Notes under the pieces: model-generated
Seen by the model: the letters and a program-made list of their open reading frames with translations, nothing else
The model's database searches: none
What the model was told of the DNA's origin: nothing
Shown: positions 54,300-64,000 of the stretch, one piece after another
Layout of the letters: each line of letters begins with the position of its first letter
Position numbering within the stretch: position 1 is the first letter of the stretch
Made by a program: the position numbers and the translations under genes
NCBI RefSeq assembly: GCF_029962835.1
Contig: NC_080577.1
Coordinates: forward strand, 186,001 to 250,000
DNA length: 64,000 nucleotides
Reading direction: 5' to 3'
DNA from: Magnolia sinica
Taxonomy: Eukaryota; Streptophyta; Magnoliopsida; Magnoliales; Magnoliaceae

Positions 54300-54780
54300 C
54301 GCGAAGAGGAGCTCGAGTTGCACGCACGGTTCAAAGGAGATCAAAGTTAAATGGGCCCCATAATGATGTGTTTAGTTTATCCACACCGTTCATCCATTTG
54401 GCGAGACCATTTTAGATGTTGATCCCAAAAATGAGTCATATCCAAAGCTCGAGTGTACCACACCACAGATAGCAGTGATTCTCACTGTTAAAACATTCGT
54501 AGGGCCCACCATAACATTTATTTTCCATCCAATCTGTTCATAAGGTTACATAGACCTGGATGAAGAGGAAACATAAATATTATATTGATCTGAAATTTCC
54601 GTGACCCCCAAAAGGGTTTCAATGGTAGACGTTCAATATCCCACTGCTTTTTACAGTGTGGTCCACTTGATTTTTGGATATGTCTTATTTTTCGGTTCAA
54701 GCCTTACCATGAGTTCGTCAAGTGGACGGACAGTTTGGATATAACTCATAGCTCATGATGGGACCCACAAAGCTAGGTGA
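54300..54780. repeat. Foldback MITE j
   Basis: Same subfamily as 2240-2590: GAGCTCGAGTTGCACGCACG then ATGGGCCCCATAATGATG. The right arm is GGATATAACTCATAGCTCAT. Confidence 0.65.
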
Positions 54781-54814
54781 CGTCAACACAGGTGGCGTGT
54801 GGCATACGGAGGCA

Positions 54815-55300
54815 GATTGCGTACCGACTAACTCAGTACAGTAAGTGTGCTGAGTAAACTCTGTGGGACCCACCTTGAGTTATGTATTTTATTCACTCCC
54901 TCCATCCATTTTAATAGATACTTTTAGTTCTTTAGCCCATAAATGAAGCACATCCAAAGTTCAAGTGGACCACACCATAGGAAGTAGTATGAATTGAACG
55001 TCTACCGTTGAAAAATTCTTGGGTGCACAGAAGTTTTGGATCAAGCTGATACTTGTTTTTTCCCTCCATCCATGTATTTGTGATCTTATGAACAGGTTGG
55101 ATGACAAATAAACATCAATTTGGGCCCTAGGAAGGTTTCAACGGTGGAAATCATTATTCCCGCTCTTTCCTATGGTATGGTACACTTGAGCTTTGGATAT
55201 GATTCAATTTTGGGCTCAACCCCTCAAATGAGCTAGAAAAATGAATGGACGGAATGGATAAGCCACATACATTCAAGATGGCCAGTAGAGATTACTCAGT
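54815..55300. repeat. Foldback MITE k
   Basis: It is related to the MITE at 7003: GGCAGATTGCGTACCGACTA at the left and GATTACTCAGTACCAATCG near the right. Confidence 0.65.
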
Positions 55301-55374
55301 ACCAATCGTGGTGCAGTACATGCTACACTAGCCAATCGGTTTTCTTCAAAAAGGCACACAGAAACCCTTTCGCA

Positions 55375-55865
55375 CGGAGTTCGTGCGCTGATGTGGTAGG
55401 TAGGGTCCACCTTGATGTTTGTGAATAATCCACCCCATCCATCCATTTCCCGATCTCATTTTAGGACATACGTCAAAAAATGAGGTGGATCCAAAAAATC
55501 AAGTGGGCCATAAGAGAGGGGAAACTGGGGAAAGAGTTTTCTACCGTTGAAACCTTCGTGGGCTCCACCTTGATGTTTATATGCCATCCAACCCGTTTAT
55601 AAGGTCATTCCCACGGGGATAAGTGAAAACACAAAACCTTTAAGCCTGGTACAAAAAAGCCTGGAACAAAACTTTTGTGGCCTTCAAAATATTTCTACAA
55701 TGGTGACTGAATCCCCGTTGTTTCCTCTGGTGCGGCCCACTTGAGTTTTGTATCCCCTTCATTTTCTTGCGTGTCCTGAAATGATCTCGCAAAATGGATA
55801 GATGGAATGGATTTCTCACAAACATCAAGCTTGACCCCACCTATCATCCCAGCAGCGCCGGTTAT
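55375..55865. repeat. Foldback MITE l
   Basis: The left arm is GGTAGGGTCCACCTTGATGT and the right arm ends ACATCAAGCTTGACCCCACC. The arms are clear; the outer ends are approximate. Confidence 0.65.
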
Positions 55866-55899
55866 ATACTGCGCGAATGGTCGAAGTCAATTTTATTTT

Positions 55900-56160
55900 T
55901 GGGAAGTAGCCGAGCAGCGAGAGGGTTTCGGGATTCCGAAACCCTAAATCCCCACAAATCCTGCACCCAATCTTACATTTTTCCGATTTTCTCCGATTTC
56001 AGAGAAAATCGGCATTCGAATGGCCCATCGAAAAGCTTGGGATTTCGATTTTTGATGCTCGAGAAGGAGATTCACTCACCTACAAACGGTGCGACCCTCT
56101 TATTCGAATGGCCCACCAAGTGAAGCTTCCGATCAAAGGCAACTCCTTTTGAAGTACCAA
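55900..56160 (+). other. 5' UTR-like segment with telo-box
   Basis: The segment contains GGGTTTCGGGATTCCGAAACC and AAACCCTAA (55939-55947), followed by T/C-rich and short exon-like sequence. The telo-box AAACCCTAA is common in plant 5' regions. It may be host gene sequence captured by the hAT-like element. No coding frame is recognised. Confidence 0.35.
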
Positions 56161-56427
56161 ATCCACCCTCTTGAAAGTTTTTTACTCCTTTTTTCTCCGA
56201 TTTCGCTGAATTTTTATGATGTTTGAGTAAAGCATTATTTGTGAAAAAATCGCGATAGAAATAATATCGCACGATTTTTAGCCGATATTTAACGATATAT
56301 AGATCGATACCAGCTATTTCTTGATTTTTTTTTTCACCTAAATATCTTTCGGATGGTTTCGTATCGCTAGACTGTGATACTAATAATATCGGCCAATAGT
56401 ATCAATATTGCGAACACTGGTTATGAT

Positions 56428-57190
56428 ACATGTCAGGATAAGATAAGAGTTCGCCATCATCAAGACTAAGTTTCTAAGCAACATCCATAGTGGCAACAGG
56501 TCAACACCCAAGCATACCAGTCTCAGACAAGAGATTGAAGGCATATTTCCGCTGCGATAGAACAATTCCAGACTTGGATCTAGCTACTTCAATACCAAGA
56601 AAGTGGTGAAGTGTACTCAAATCTTTAATAGCAAACTGTATCATCACTAGCTAAGACAATATCATCTACATGGACCAATAAAACCGTAATCCCCTTAGCA
56701 CGACGACAGATGAAGAGATAGTGATCAGAATGGCTGTGAACAAAGCCAAAGTCCTACAATGTTTGGCTAAATTTGTTAAACCAGGCTCGGGGTGGTTGCT
56801 TAAGACCATAGATAGCCTTTTTTAGGCGACAAATCTAATGTAAGCTACTGGTTAGGGAGAATCCTGGTGGTTGATCCATATACACTTCCTTAGCAAGGTC
56901 ACCATGAAGAAATGTGTTCTTCACATCTAGCTGGAATAACGGCCAAGATAGATTTGTAGCTAATGAGATGATCACACTTAAGCTTGGCCACAGGGGAGAA
57001 GGTTTCGAAATTATCCACTACATCGTTTAAGTGTAGCCCTTAGCGACTAATGGAGCTTTATACCGGTCATTTGATCCATCTGGAAGGTACTTAATAGCCC
57101 ATTGGCACCCAATTGTCTGGTTACCCTTCAGTAAGGGAAATAGCTCCCATGTATCATTCTGTTCAAGAGCCTACATTTCTTCCATCATAG
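56428..57190 (-). pseudogene. Copia reverse transcriptase fragment
   Basis: The minus strand reads ALEQNDTWELFPLLKGNQTI, FQLDVKNTFLHGDLAKEVYM, KKAIYGLKQPPRAWF and VHVDDIVLA (the catalytic DD pair). Stops and shifts occur throughout, for example QTL-stop-DFG. Confidence 0.88.
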
Positions 57191-57197
57191 CTTGCCT

Positions 57198-57950
57198 CTA
57201 GTTAGGACTATTGAGGGCATCCTTGAGAGTGGGAGGAATAGATGAAGAGGAGATCGAGGTAGCAAAGGAGACAAACATTGAAAGGAAGCGTAATAATGGA
57301 TAGGATTTGTGTAAAGCAATAGGGAGATCATCAAAAGATGAATGGATAGTACCTGGATCTCCATCGGAAGTGGATGGAATGATGAAAGGCTGATTAGTTA
57401 AGGATTTCTTCTGTCGTTGGGACACACGTAATGGCTTGATATGTTTAGAAAGATGTGAGTCTTCATTAAGAGAGATAACTGGAAGATGTATAGGCGGATT
57501 TAACATAGTCCCTCCCCTCGATTGGTAAAATAATTGTGTAACGAGTGCCCTTCATATGAGAAGTATGGAACATCCTCAAAGAAAGTTACATCCATTGACA
57601 CATACTTCTTGCGAGTCAGGGGGTTATAACATTTTTACCCCTTCTGGGACCGTGAATATCATAGAAAGATACATTTTTTGGATCGATGGCTTAATTTGTC
57701 ATTACTGCCATCTAGTTTATGAACAAGACAAGTACATCCAAAAACTCTAGGAAACAAGGGAAAAGCTTTATCATGAGGATGTAGAAGTTCAAAGGAGGAC
57801 TTATTGTGTAAAATCCTAGAAGGAATGCAATTAATAAGAAAGACAACAATAAGTAGAGCGTTATCCCAAAAGCATTTCGAAACATTCATACCAAGGAGGA
57901 GCGCACGTGTAACTTCTAGAAGGTGACGATTCTTCCTTTCGGCATGTGGA
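57198..57950 (-). pseudogene. Copia integrase C-terminal half
   Basis: The minus strand reads AERKNRHLLEVTRALLLG (57945 down) and MNVSKCFWDNALLIVVFLIN, then FPRVFGCTCLVHK, then a variable linker ending PPTLKDALNSPN. The glutamate-containing segment just before AERKN is damaged (ESSPHAERKN) at the inversion border. Confidence 0.85.
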
Positions 57951-57954
57951 CTCG

Positions 57955-58085
57955 ATTCTAAGTTACAAATTATTCGTATCTTTCATTGATGATCATTCTC
58001 GCATGACATGGATTTATCTTATGAAATTCAAACATGAAGTTTTTGATATATTCTAGGCCTTTTACAGTGAAGTCGTAAAACTCAA
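57955..58085 (+). pseudogene. Inverted piece of Copia integrase core
   Basis: On the plus strand, opposite to the rest of the element, this reads LSYKLFVSFIDDHSRMTWIY followed by LMKFKHEVFDIF-stop-AFYSEVV. It is the first part of the Copia integrase core, with catalytic Asp in FIDD. It occupies the expected position in reverse orientation, between the pre-integrase (58086 on) and AERKN (57945). The flanking expected segments (the HSDVWGP region and RSDNA region) are missing. Confidence 0.85.
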
Positions 58086-58200
58086 AAGGTCTAGACTTCC
58101 TCGCAATTGAGCTAGGAGGTAACATAGTTCTATGATGCTTAGAAAACTCACATGTAGCACAACATAATAGTTTAACAGTAGAAATAGAAGGGAAAATCAG
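58086..58200 (-). pseudogene. Copia GAG-pre-integrase fragment
   Basis: The minus strand reads CATCEFSKHHRTMLPPSS then RKSRPFE. These are the C-x2-C and KHHR motifs of the Copia pre-integrase zinc region. Confidence 0.8.
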
Positions 58201-58253
58201 TCTCAGTCTTGGTTTACTTGTAGAAATAGAAGGGAAAATAAGTCTCAGTCTTG
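58178..58253. repeat. Tandem duplication of about 34 bp in the Copia element
   Basis: GTAGAAATAGAAGGGAAAAT followed by AGTCTCAGTCTTG occurs at 58178 and again at 58220, one mismatch apart. Confidence 0.85.
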
Positions 58254-58680
58254 ATAAAGATGGATGCCCTAAACGGCAATGGCATCTTGACAGGATTCCC
58301 TATTAATGACAAAGCACTGATAGGACTAGCAGGGGTATCATCGAGGAAGTAAATCCTGCTATGTTCATTGCCCCCACCAATCGTCTGCTTCGTCTGGATA
58401 TCCTGAAATACACAATGAGAAGGAAAAAATGTTATGGAACAATGCCATGATTTAGTAAGAGAACTAGCAAACACCATATTCAATGGAAAGGAAGAAACAT
58501 GAAGAACAGAGGATAGATGCATAGTAGGAGAAAGGGTAATGGATCCAATTCCAAAGATGGGAGAGTGATTGCAATCGACAACTGTAATAGAACTAGACTG
58601 ACTAGTAGGTTCATAAGATTGGAACAAATGAAGCTTACTAGTCATGTGAGATGTAGCGCCAGAGTCGATGACCCCGGGGG
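58214..58680 (-). pseudogene. Copia protease fragment
   Basis: The minus strand reads GVIDSGATSHMTSKLHLFQS, the DSGAT aspartic protease active site, then a long open stretch with SPIFGIGSITLSPTMHLSSV (the flap-like region) to 58214. Confidence 0.85.
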
Positions 58681-59000
58681 AGATGAGGATGCATAGAGTA
58701 CAATACCTGACTGGACTAAGCTAGGACTAGAAGAAGAGATCGGGTCACATGAGTGGCGGTGCATCAAGGCATCATATGCTTCTCGAGAGACGGTAACTGA
58801 ATCACCTGAAGCCGACACCTCGTGAAGCAATGCTGAAAGTTTTTGACGAGAGTTCTTAGAAATAGATGACACGACACCCGCCATATAAGCACTTATCCAC
58901 GAAGGGTGACCAACAATATCCCAGCATTGATCAATGGTATGGTTAGTTCCACCACGATGAGAGCAAATGCGGGAAGATCCATTATGACCACATCCACGGC
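58642..59000 (-). pseudogene. Copia nucleocapsid region
   Basis: A CCHC-like knuckle (C-SHRGGTNHTIDQCWDIV) is readable at about 58990-58910. MAGVVSSISKNSRQKLSALL and a serine-rich linker to the protease follow. Confidence 0.7.
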
Positions 59001-59242
59001 CACTAAAAATGCAGTTACCACAACCACCTCTGTCAGGAACTCGACATCTGGATCTATTACCATAACTAGGAGTATGGCTAGAACTTGAAGCCCAAGAAGT
59101 AGAGCTCCAAAAGGCGATTACCAGCTATGAATGCAGATCTATCATCAACATGAGTGACAGGTGCAGCCGAGGATGGATCAGTAACTCTCTAAACAAGAGA
59201 GTAGCCAACTGACAAAGAGGGGAAGGGCTCCATAGCTATGAT

Positions 59243-59830
59243 CTAGCGACGAGTACTCTGACATTCTGAATTGAATCTAGAGAGAAACAACATGATTCGA
59301 TTCTCCTCACGTTGTCGTCGGATGAGTTCATGATCTTGACTACAATTAGATGGGAGAGGATGGTACATATCTAGCTCATCCCACATACCACGTAAGACAA
59401 TAAAGTACTCCTTCAGGCTTCTAGATTCTTGTTGAAACTTAGGTATGTCTGAAATCGACTTGTACACCCTAGATATATTACAATATTCAGAATACATGTC
59501 TCGGATAGTATCCCATATCTTCTTAGCCGACGTTAAAAACATAACAAAATTGTTAATGGTGCTCTCCATACTGTTTAGAAGCCAAGCCATGACCTGGTAA
59601 TTTTCTTTAGTCTAGGTTTTAAATCTTTCGTCAGTTGAATCTGGAGGATTATCCAAGATATAAGAAAGGCGCTCCCTCCAAAAAAAAAGCTTGACGAATT
59701 GGGCCCATTGCAAGTAATTGTTTCCATTTAACTTGACAGTTATGATCAACAATGTGTGAGCATCGGAACGCCCCGTAAGGGCTCCGATAGAAAGTTTATC
59801 TTCCATACTTGGTCGAAAGAAGAGATGGAG
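59243..59830 (-). pseudogene. Copia gag (UBN2-like) region
   Basis: It starts near MEDKLSIGALTGRSDAHTLL (about 59804) with LNGNNYLQWAQFVKLFF. After a stop near 59612 it continues MAWLLNSMESTINNFVMFLT and KKIWDTIRDMYSEYCNISRV. These are the Copia Gag helices (YLQW, A..IWD). An upstream in-frame extension to 59959 probably is leader sequence. Confidence 0.85.
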
Positions 59831-60424
59831 AATGACCAGATATATATAAACCACATGAAGAATCCAAATCACACCAAAATGGCAAATACACCCAACTTTT
59901 AATGTATAGCCAACAGCCCACACAGCCCGAAAATCAAAACTTCCACATACCAAACCCAAAAAATTAGAGGAAGAATCATAAACATGCCTAAAAGGGTGCT
60001 AACACCAACCCCCAGCTGAGTTCACACAAAAAAGGAAGGAAATGGCAAAAACGCCATAATTGTACCCCAATCTTCCCCAAAAACCATGGAAAAATCAATC
60101 CCCATGCAAAAAACTCCCCACCCCCTGATCTTCCTCAGAAAAACTCATCCGATTGAAAGAAATCATAGAAAAACTTGAAATGGACCATTTCCAAAAAATA
60201 CCTTAGGGGCTTCGAAACTCACCTTAATCTTGGTATAAAAAAATAAAAAAATAAAAAAAAATCCATAAAAATCACTATAATCCTTCTAAAATCAAGATCT
60301 ACCAAACCATACACTTCATTTGCTACATGGTCGTACGGATAGTACAAAAGATGACGTCAGCTGTACGGAAGTTGACATCAGCAAGATGCAACAGCGACGA
60401 ACAAAAGAGGCAAGCTGAATCCAA

Positions 60425-60436
60425 GCTCTGATACAA
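60425..60436 (-). other. Copia primer binding site
   Basis: The minus strand reads TTGTATCAGAGC, one mismatch from the iMet primer site TGGTATCAGAGC. It lies immediately inside the right LTR. Confidence 0.85.
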
Positions 60437-60695
60437 AGCTGAGTTAGATTTGAGAAGAAATCAGTAGGAAGAGTGGAAGGGAAGGTGTAGAAAGAGAGAA
60501 AAGAAGAAAAGGATTGTAAGGGCAATGAGTTGTGTATCCTCCTCTACACAACCCTCATATTATTTATAAATATGTACATGTGGTGCTTACAAAACATACA
60601 TGCACTCAAATAAAGTATGGTGCTTCAAAAGAGCATACAAAACACACATGCACTCAAATAAAGACACAGTTCACAATTACATATATATCTCAATA
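60437..60695 (-). repeat. Copia 5' LTR (right)
   Basis: 259 bp. It contains a 35-bp internal duplication (CACATGCACTCAAATAAAG-type units near 60600 and 60645) not present in the left LTR. Confidence 0.85.
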
Positions 60696-60850
60696 CTTAT
60701 AACTATCCTTTATTTTCATTGGTATGCAGCGATCATAGAAACTCTAGTGGCACATCTCCAGTTCATCCACCTAGCTATACGTTCCCCTATACATGCAATT
60801 TTTCCCATGCAATACCTAATTGTTCCGTATCGCAAGGGTGCAATACATGT
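60696..60850 (-). pseudogene. RTE LINE copy B, distal piece
   Basis: It resumes the RTE sequence interrupted by the Copia element. Weak matches to copy A (37330-37440) continue to about 60800. Confidence 0.6.
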
Positions 60851-61499
60851 GTTGATAATGATATTGAAAACATTGGTTGTATACCTTTATCATAATTTGA
60901 CGGACTGAACCACCTTGCAAGACTGGTGGATGTTTCTTTCTGATAATAAATGTTGTCCTTTTTGCCTCTCTAATTATGCAGTTGCATGATAATAATCCAT
61001 CTAGCAGGATTGCTCCAATCCCTCTGGCTGAGGAATCTTTCAACTCATTTCTAACTGCTAAGTTTTTGGTGCCTTGATCAGCATCTTGGGAGCTTCAATA
61101 ACAATACTGATCTTTCAAACAGCGTGTGAGTTATAGCTGTTGAAAGGGAAGAAGTGAACTAGAGTCATGAAGTTCGAGGCCATGGCATGGTCCCTTGGCC
61201 TTAAATCCCACAAAGAGCAGAAAAAGTCACATACCTTAACTGACATCCGCACTGAACTGACCTTCTGTTGTTTCCTTTGATGCCAACGAAAGTAAGCTTG
61301 TTGTAATCTTGCAAGGGAAAATTCCATATATCAGAGGCTAATGAGCAATCATGCATTGGGAATTCCTAAAAGCCCAAACCAGCTAGCAGGATGGAATAAA
61401 AACTCATTAAAGTCGACTTGAAAGTTTAAACTTGCTGAGCCTACTAGATTGGTCATTGGTCAAGAGTTATACTCGAGGGTGACGTCTATTGTGAGGTGG
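60851..61499. other. No gene seen
   Basis: A possible acceptor at 60981 (TTATGCAG) precedes a short open frame (LHDNNPSSRIAPIPLAEESF), but it does not match the missing C-terminus of the S33 hydrolase. It is treated as non-coding. Confidence 0.4.
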
Positions 61500-61508
61500 T
61501 TGAAAACG

Positions 61509-61975
61509 GGTGCGGCTTTGGTGGATCCCTGACTGTGGGGCCCAATATGATCTATGCGCATTACATCCACACCTTCCATCCATTTTGACAGCTCATTTTA
61601 GGGCATGATCACAAAATGAAGCAGATCCAAATCTTAGGTGGATCACACCACAAGAAACAGTGGTGATTGAATACCCACAAATTCTTGGGGTCCACCGGAA
61701 TGTTTATTTGCCATCCAACCTGTTGATAAGGTCACAAAGACCTGGATGAAGGGACCACACAAATATCGGCTTGATCCAAAACTTTTGTGGCCTGCAAGAA
61801 ATTTTTAATGGTTAATCACCACTCTTTCCTGTAGTGTGGTCCACCTGAGATTTGGATCTGCTTCATTTTTTGGATCATGCCCTAACATGAGCTGTCAAAA
61901 CGGATGGACGGCGTGGATGTAAGGCACATACATCACAATGGGCCCCACAATCAGGGATTCGCTGAAGCTGCACCC
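61509..61975. mobile_element. Mutator-like foldback MITE, 467 bp, 9-bp TSD
   Basis: The ends GGGTGCGGCTTTGGTGGATC and the inverted GGGTGCAGCTTCAGCGAATC lie at the boundaries. The flanks GTTGAAAAC (61500-61508) and ATTGAAAAC (61976-61984) match at 8 of 9. Complementary arms run almost to the centre. This is the best-defined copy of the GGGCCCAC foldback family and links it to the 9-bp-TSD Mutator group. Confidence 0.8.
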
Positions 61976-61984
61976 ATTGAAAAC

Positions 61985-62689
61985 TCATCTAAGTGGTCTT
62001 TTTAGGATTCATTCCAGTAATTTGGACAGGTGAGAGCTTCTGTATATTTGTCCTCATCTATCAATTCCAGCATTTGCCTGTTGAATATCATATTCTTCTT
62101 AACAAACAATTTATCTACAGGAATATCATATGGATTGTGTTGTGATGTTCATTATTTTGCTGTTTGTTACAAGAAAGGCTAATTTTATTGGCAAAAGAAA
62201 AGGAAAAACAAAGGGAAGCAATTATGAGGCATCTCACCAGTACAAAAGTGTAAGCCTTCCAAGGTTCACAAATCTCTGAGGGCATATTTGTATTGGAGGC
62301 ATGCTTGGTGTGGGATTGAAATTCTCAATCACTATGTAATGATTGTTTCCCAAGGCACTATGGAAACATGGATTTCATTTTTTAGAGGTATTGTTTTGAT
62401 AACAAGCAAAATTCTCATATTCTCACAATGGTCATTTCATATTTTGTATATGAGAATCCAAACAACAAGTCACAGTTATTTGCTGACTAGCAGTATCTGG
62501 ACCCTAACTACCGAAGTGTCATAAATATTAGGCATCTTGCTGGGGGGAAAGCTACATCTAGTACCAGACCAATGATTCAAGCAATATGCTTCATGTCTTC
62601 TTCTTCTTCTTCTTTCTCCTTCAAGTGTGGAAACTCTAGGACTTGAAGTAATAGGATTTATTCTCATAACAATAATAAAGTGAAATGTT
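61985..62689. other. No gene seen
   Basis: A/T-rich, with a (CTT)n-like tract near 62600. No recognised coding or terminal repeats. Confidence 0.4.
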
Positions 62690-64000
62690 CATGAAGGAAA
62701 AGAAAGTAGAGGATATGAGAGAGTACATGGTGGATATGGTTTTGGGAGAAGATATAAGATGGGGGATGTTATCCTTGATTTTGCTATGGCATACGATCTA
62801 GCTCTTATAAACATATACTAAAACAAAAAAAAAAAAGAAAAAAAAAGAAGAGATGAACATTAATTACTTTCAATAGTGGATCATGTATAAGCCAAATCGA
62901 TTTCTTTTTACTTGGGAAACAAAACGATTAATATGTAAGGATCATGAGATTTACCAGGAGAGAGTCTGACTACACAACATAGGTAATGGTTATGGATGTT
63001 TGCATTAAGAGATGGAGGAAAGGGAGTGGAATTAATAGGTCTCCAAAAACTAGATGGTGGAATTTGAAAGGAGAAAAAACAATGTTATTTATAAACAAAT
63101 TGATGGAAGTAGGAAAGTGGAATGTCAAGGAAGGAATAAATTTTATGTTGTGGAATGAGATGGTTGAATGTATTAGGAAAGTGACAAAAGATGTTTTAGG
63201 AGTATTTAGAGGGAAAAGCCAATCATATAAGGAAACTTGGTAGTGGAGAAAGTTATTCATGAGAAATGTTCATGTTTCAAAGCCTAGCAAGGGACTAGAA
63301 ATTATGATAATTTTGAACAATTTAAAGATTGCTAGAGAGTGGTAAGTGAGGCTAAACATAAGGTGTGTGATGATCTTTACAATAAATTGGGATTAGGAGA
63401 AGGTGAGGAAGATGTCTTCAAACCTGCAAAAATGAGAGAGAGGAAGGGTCGGGACCTAGATGATGTTAGGTGCATTAAGAGTGATACCGATGGGAACTGG
63501 TGAAAGACAATGAGATCAATGGAAGGTAGAGAAACTATTTTCATAACTTGTTAAATGACAACCACTTTGAGAGCACAAGGATAGAAGAAACCATAAACTT
63601 AAATGTTGTCGAAGACCATAGATACTTTCATAGGATTAGGATATCTTAAGCAAAAGAAGCTTTAAGAAAGATGGAACACGGAAGGCCTTGGTCCAAACGG
63701 TTGACAAAGTTGTTTAACAAGATTGTAAGATCGAAGAAATTGCCAAATGAATGGAGGAAAAGTACCATGGTGCCTATTTATAATAATAAAGGAAACATGC
63801 AAAGTTGCAAAAGTATTGTGGGATTAAACTTATGAGCTGTAGTATGGAATTTGGGAGAGAACGATTGAGCATAGACTAAGGCATGGTACAAATGTATTAG
63901 AAAATTAATTTGGTTTCCTGCTTGGGAGGTCTACCACTGAAGTTATTTCCTACTAAGGCAACCGATGGAGATACATAGGGAGAGGAGGATCTCCACATGG
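62690..64000 (+). pseudogene. RTE LINE, endonuclease end to RT start, runs off the right edge
   Basis: The plus strand shows endonuclease remnants (EYMVDMVLGED) and a poly(A)-like insertion near 62820. The clean block 62986-63243 reads VMDVCIKRWRKGSG, PKTRWWNLKGEKTMLFI and GKWNVKEGINFMLWNEMVEC, then KVTKDVLGVFRGKSQSYKET. Further downstream EAKHKVCDDLYNKLGLGEGE, KMRERKGRDLDDVRCI and KKLPNEWRKST-type pieces lead into RT. Frameshifts are frequent after 63250. Confidence 0.85.

Larger units (their letters stand above)
50355..56419. mobile_element. Large hAT-like element, 6065 bp, inside the Copia element
   Basis: The ends CAATGTTCAAAATAT and ATATTGCGAACACTG are imperfect inverted repeats. The flanks GTTACGAT (50347-50354) and GTTATGAT (56420-56427) form an 8-bp TSD with one mismatch. 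Both subterminal zones are rich in TATCG/CGATA words. The interior carries about nine foldback MITEs, an inverted repeat at 53280-53535 and sequence resembling a host 5' UTR near 55900-56100, but no transposase. Confidence 0.75.
49455..60695 (-). mobile_element. Ty1/copia element, degenerate, interrupted by a hAT-like insertion
   Basis: The minus-oriented element is bounded by the TSD CTTAT (49450-49454 and 60696-60700); RTE copy A has this site once at about 37329. Reading from the right: LTR, primer site, gag, zinc knuckle, protease, pre-integrase, integrase, RT, RNase H, LTR, the Copia order. Without the 6.07-kb insertion it would be about 5.2 kb. Many stops and frameshifts make it inactive. 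Confidence 0.9.

Noticed and set aside
60982..61080. Possible terminal exon (LHDNNPSSRIAPIPLAEESF, then a stop) for the S33 hydrolase
   Set aside because: It does not resemble the family's C-terminus, which should contain AAAVYYEDMYV-like sequence and the catalytic histidine.

Overview
This is nuclear DNA of a flowering plant. It shows spliced genes with GT-AG introns and one GC-AG intron, plant-type L1 and RTE LINEs, Ty1/copia and Ty3/gypsy elements whose primer sites match initiator tRNA-Met, TRIM-type mini-LTR elements, hAT-like elements with 8-bp target duplications, and a dense family of foldback MITEs built around a GGGCCCACCATGATG-like core. The MITE family gives me a low-confidence impression of a magnoliid; nothing here proves the species. 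Almost nothing in the window is bacterial-style coding, and most open frames are decayed transposon pieces.

Layout. 1-11416: LINE remnants (an L1 RT piece on the minus strand and an L1 ORF1-like RRM piece), a 1.76-kb non-autonomous hAT element with clean ends (1267-3027), minisatellites, the 3' end of an unidentified host gene (exons proposed at 3441-3468 and 6159-6361), a Mutator-like foldback MITE (7003-7539) and a degenerate tandem repeat (8220-8735). 11417-32996: a head-to-tail array of four Ty3/gypsy internal regions separated by single shared LTRs (LTR-int-LTR-int-LTR-int-LTR-int-LTR). Its outer ends do not fall on the LTR ends I infer, and it is flanked by an identical 79-bp direct repeat instead of a 5-bp target duplication. 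All four gag-pol copies are broken. 34299-47428: nine exons of a serine-peptidase S33 / proline-iminopeptidase-like alpha/beta hydrolase gene on the plus strand. Its introns hold a long hairpin, RTE and L1 fragments, a solo LTR and a palindromic TRIM array. The last exon(s), expected to carry the catalytic histidine, are not seen in the window. 48433-60850: an RTE 3' end on the minus strand, split first by a 552-bp hAT-like element and then by a minus-strand Copia element (49455-60695). The Copia element is itself split by a 6.1-kb hAT-like element (50355-56419) packed with about nine foldback MITEs. 61509-61975 is a MITE with a 9-bp target duplication, and a plus-strand RTE LINE runs off the right edge from about 62690.

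The insertions can be ordered. Two RTE 3' ends in the window (about 36380-37490, and 48433-49454 plus 60696-60850) act as empty sites for each other. They confirm three insertions: a solo LTR with TSD CCCTC, a hAT-like element with TSD ATTGGTGC and the Copia element with TSD CTTAT. The Ty3 array shows internal exchange: units 2 and 3 share a nonsense codon in RT, while units 2 and 4 share variants in integrase. Many 1-2 bp indels in the array could be assembly errors in a collapsed or poorly polished repeat and should be checked against reads before biology is built on them.
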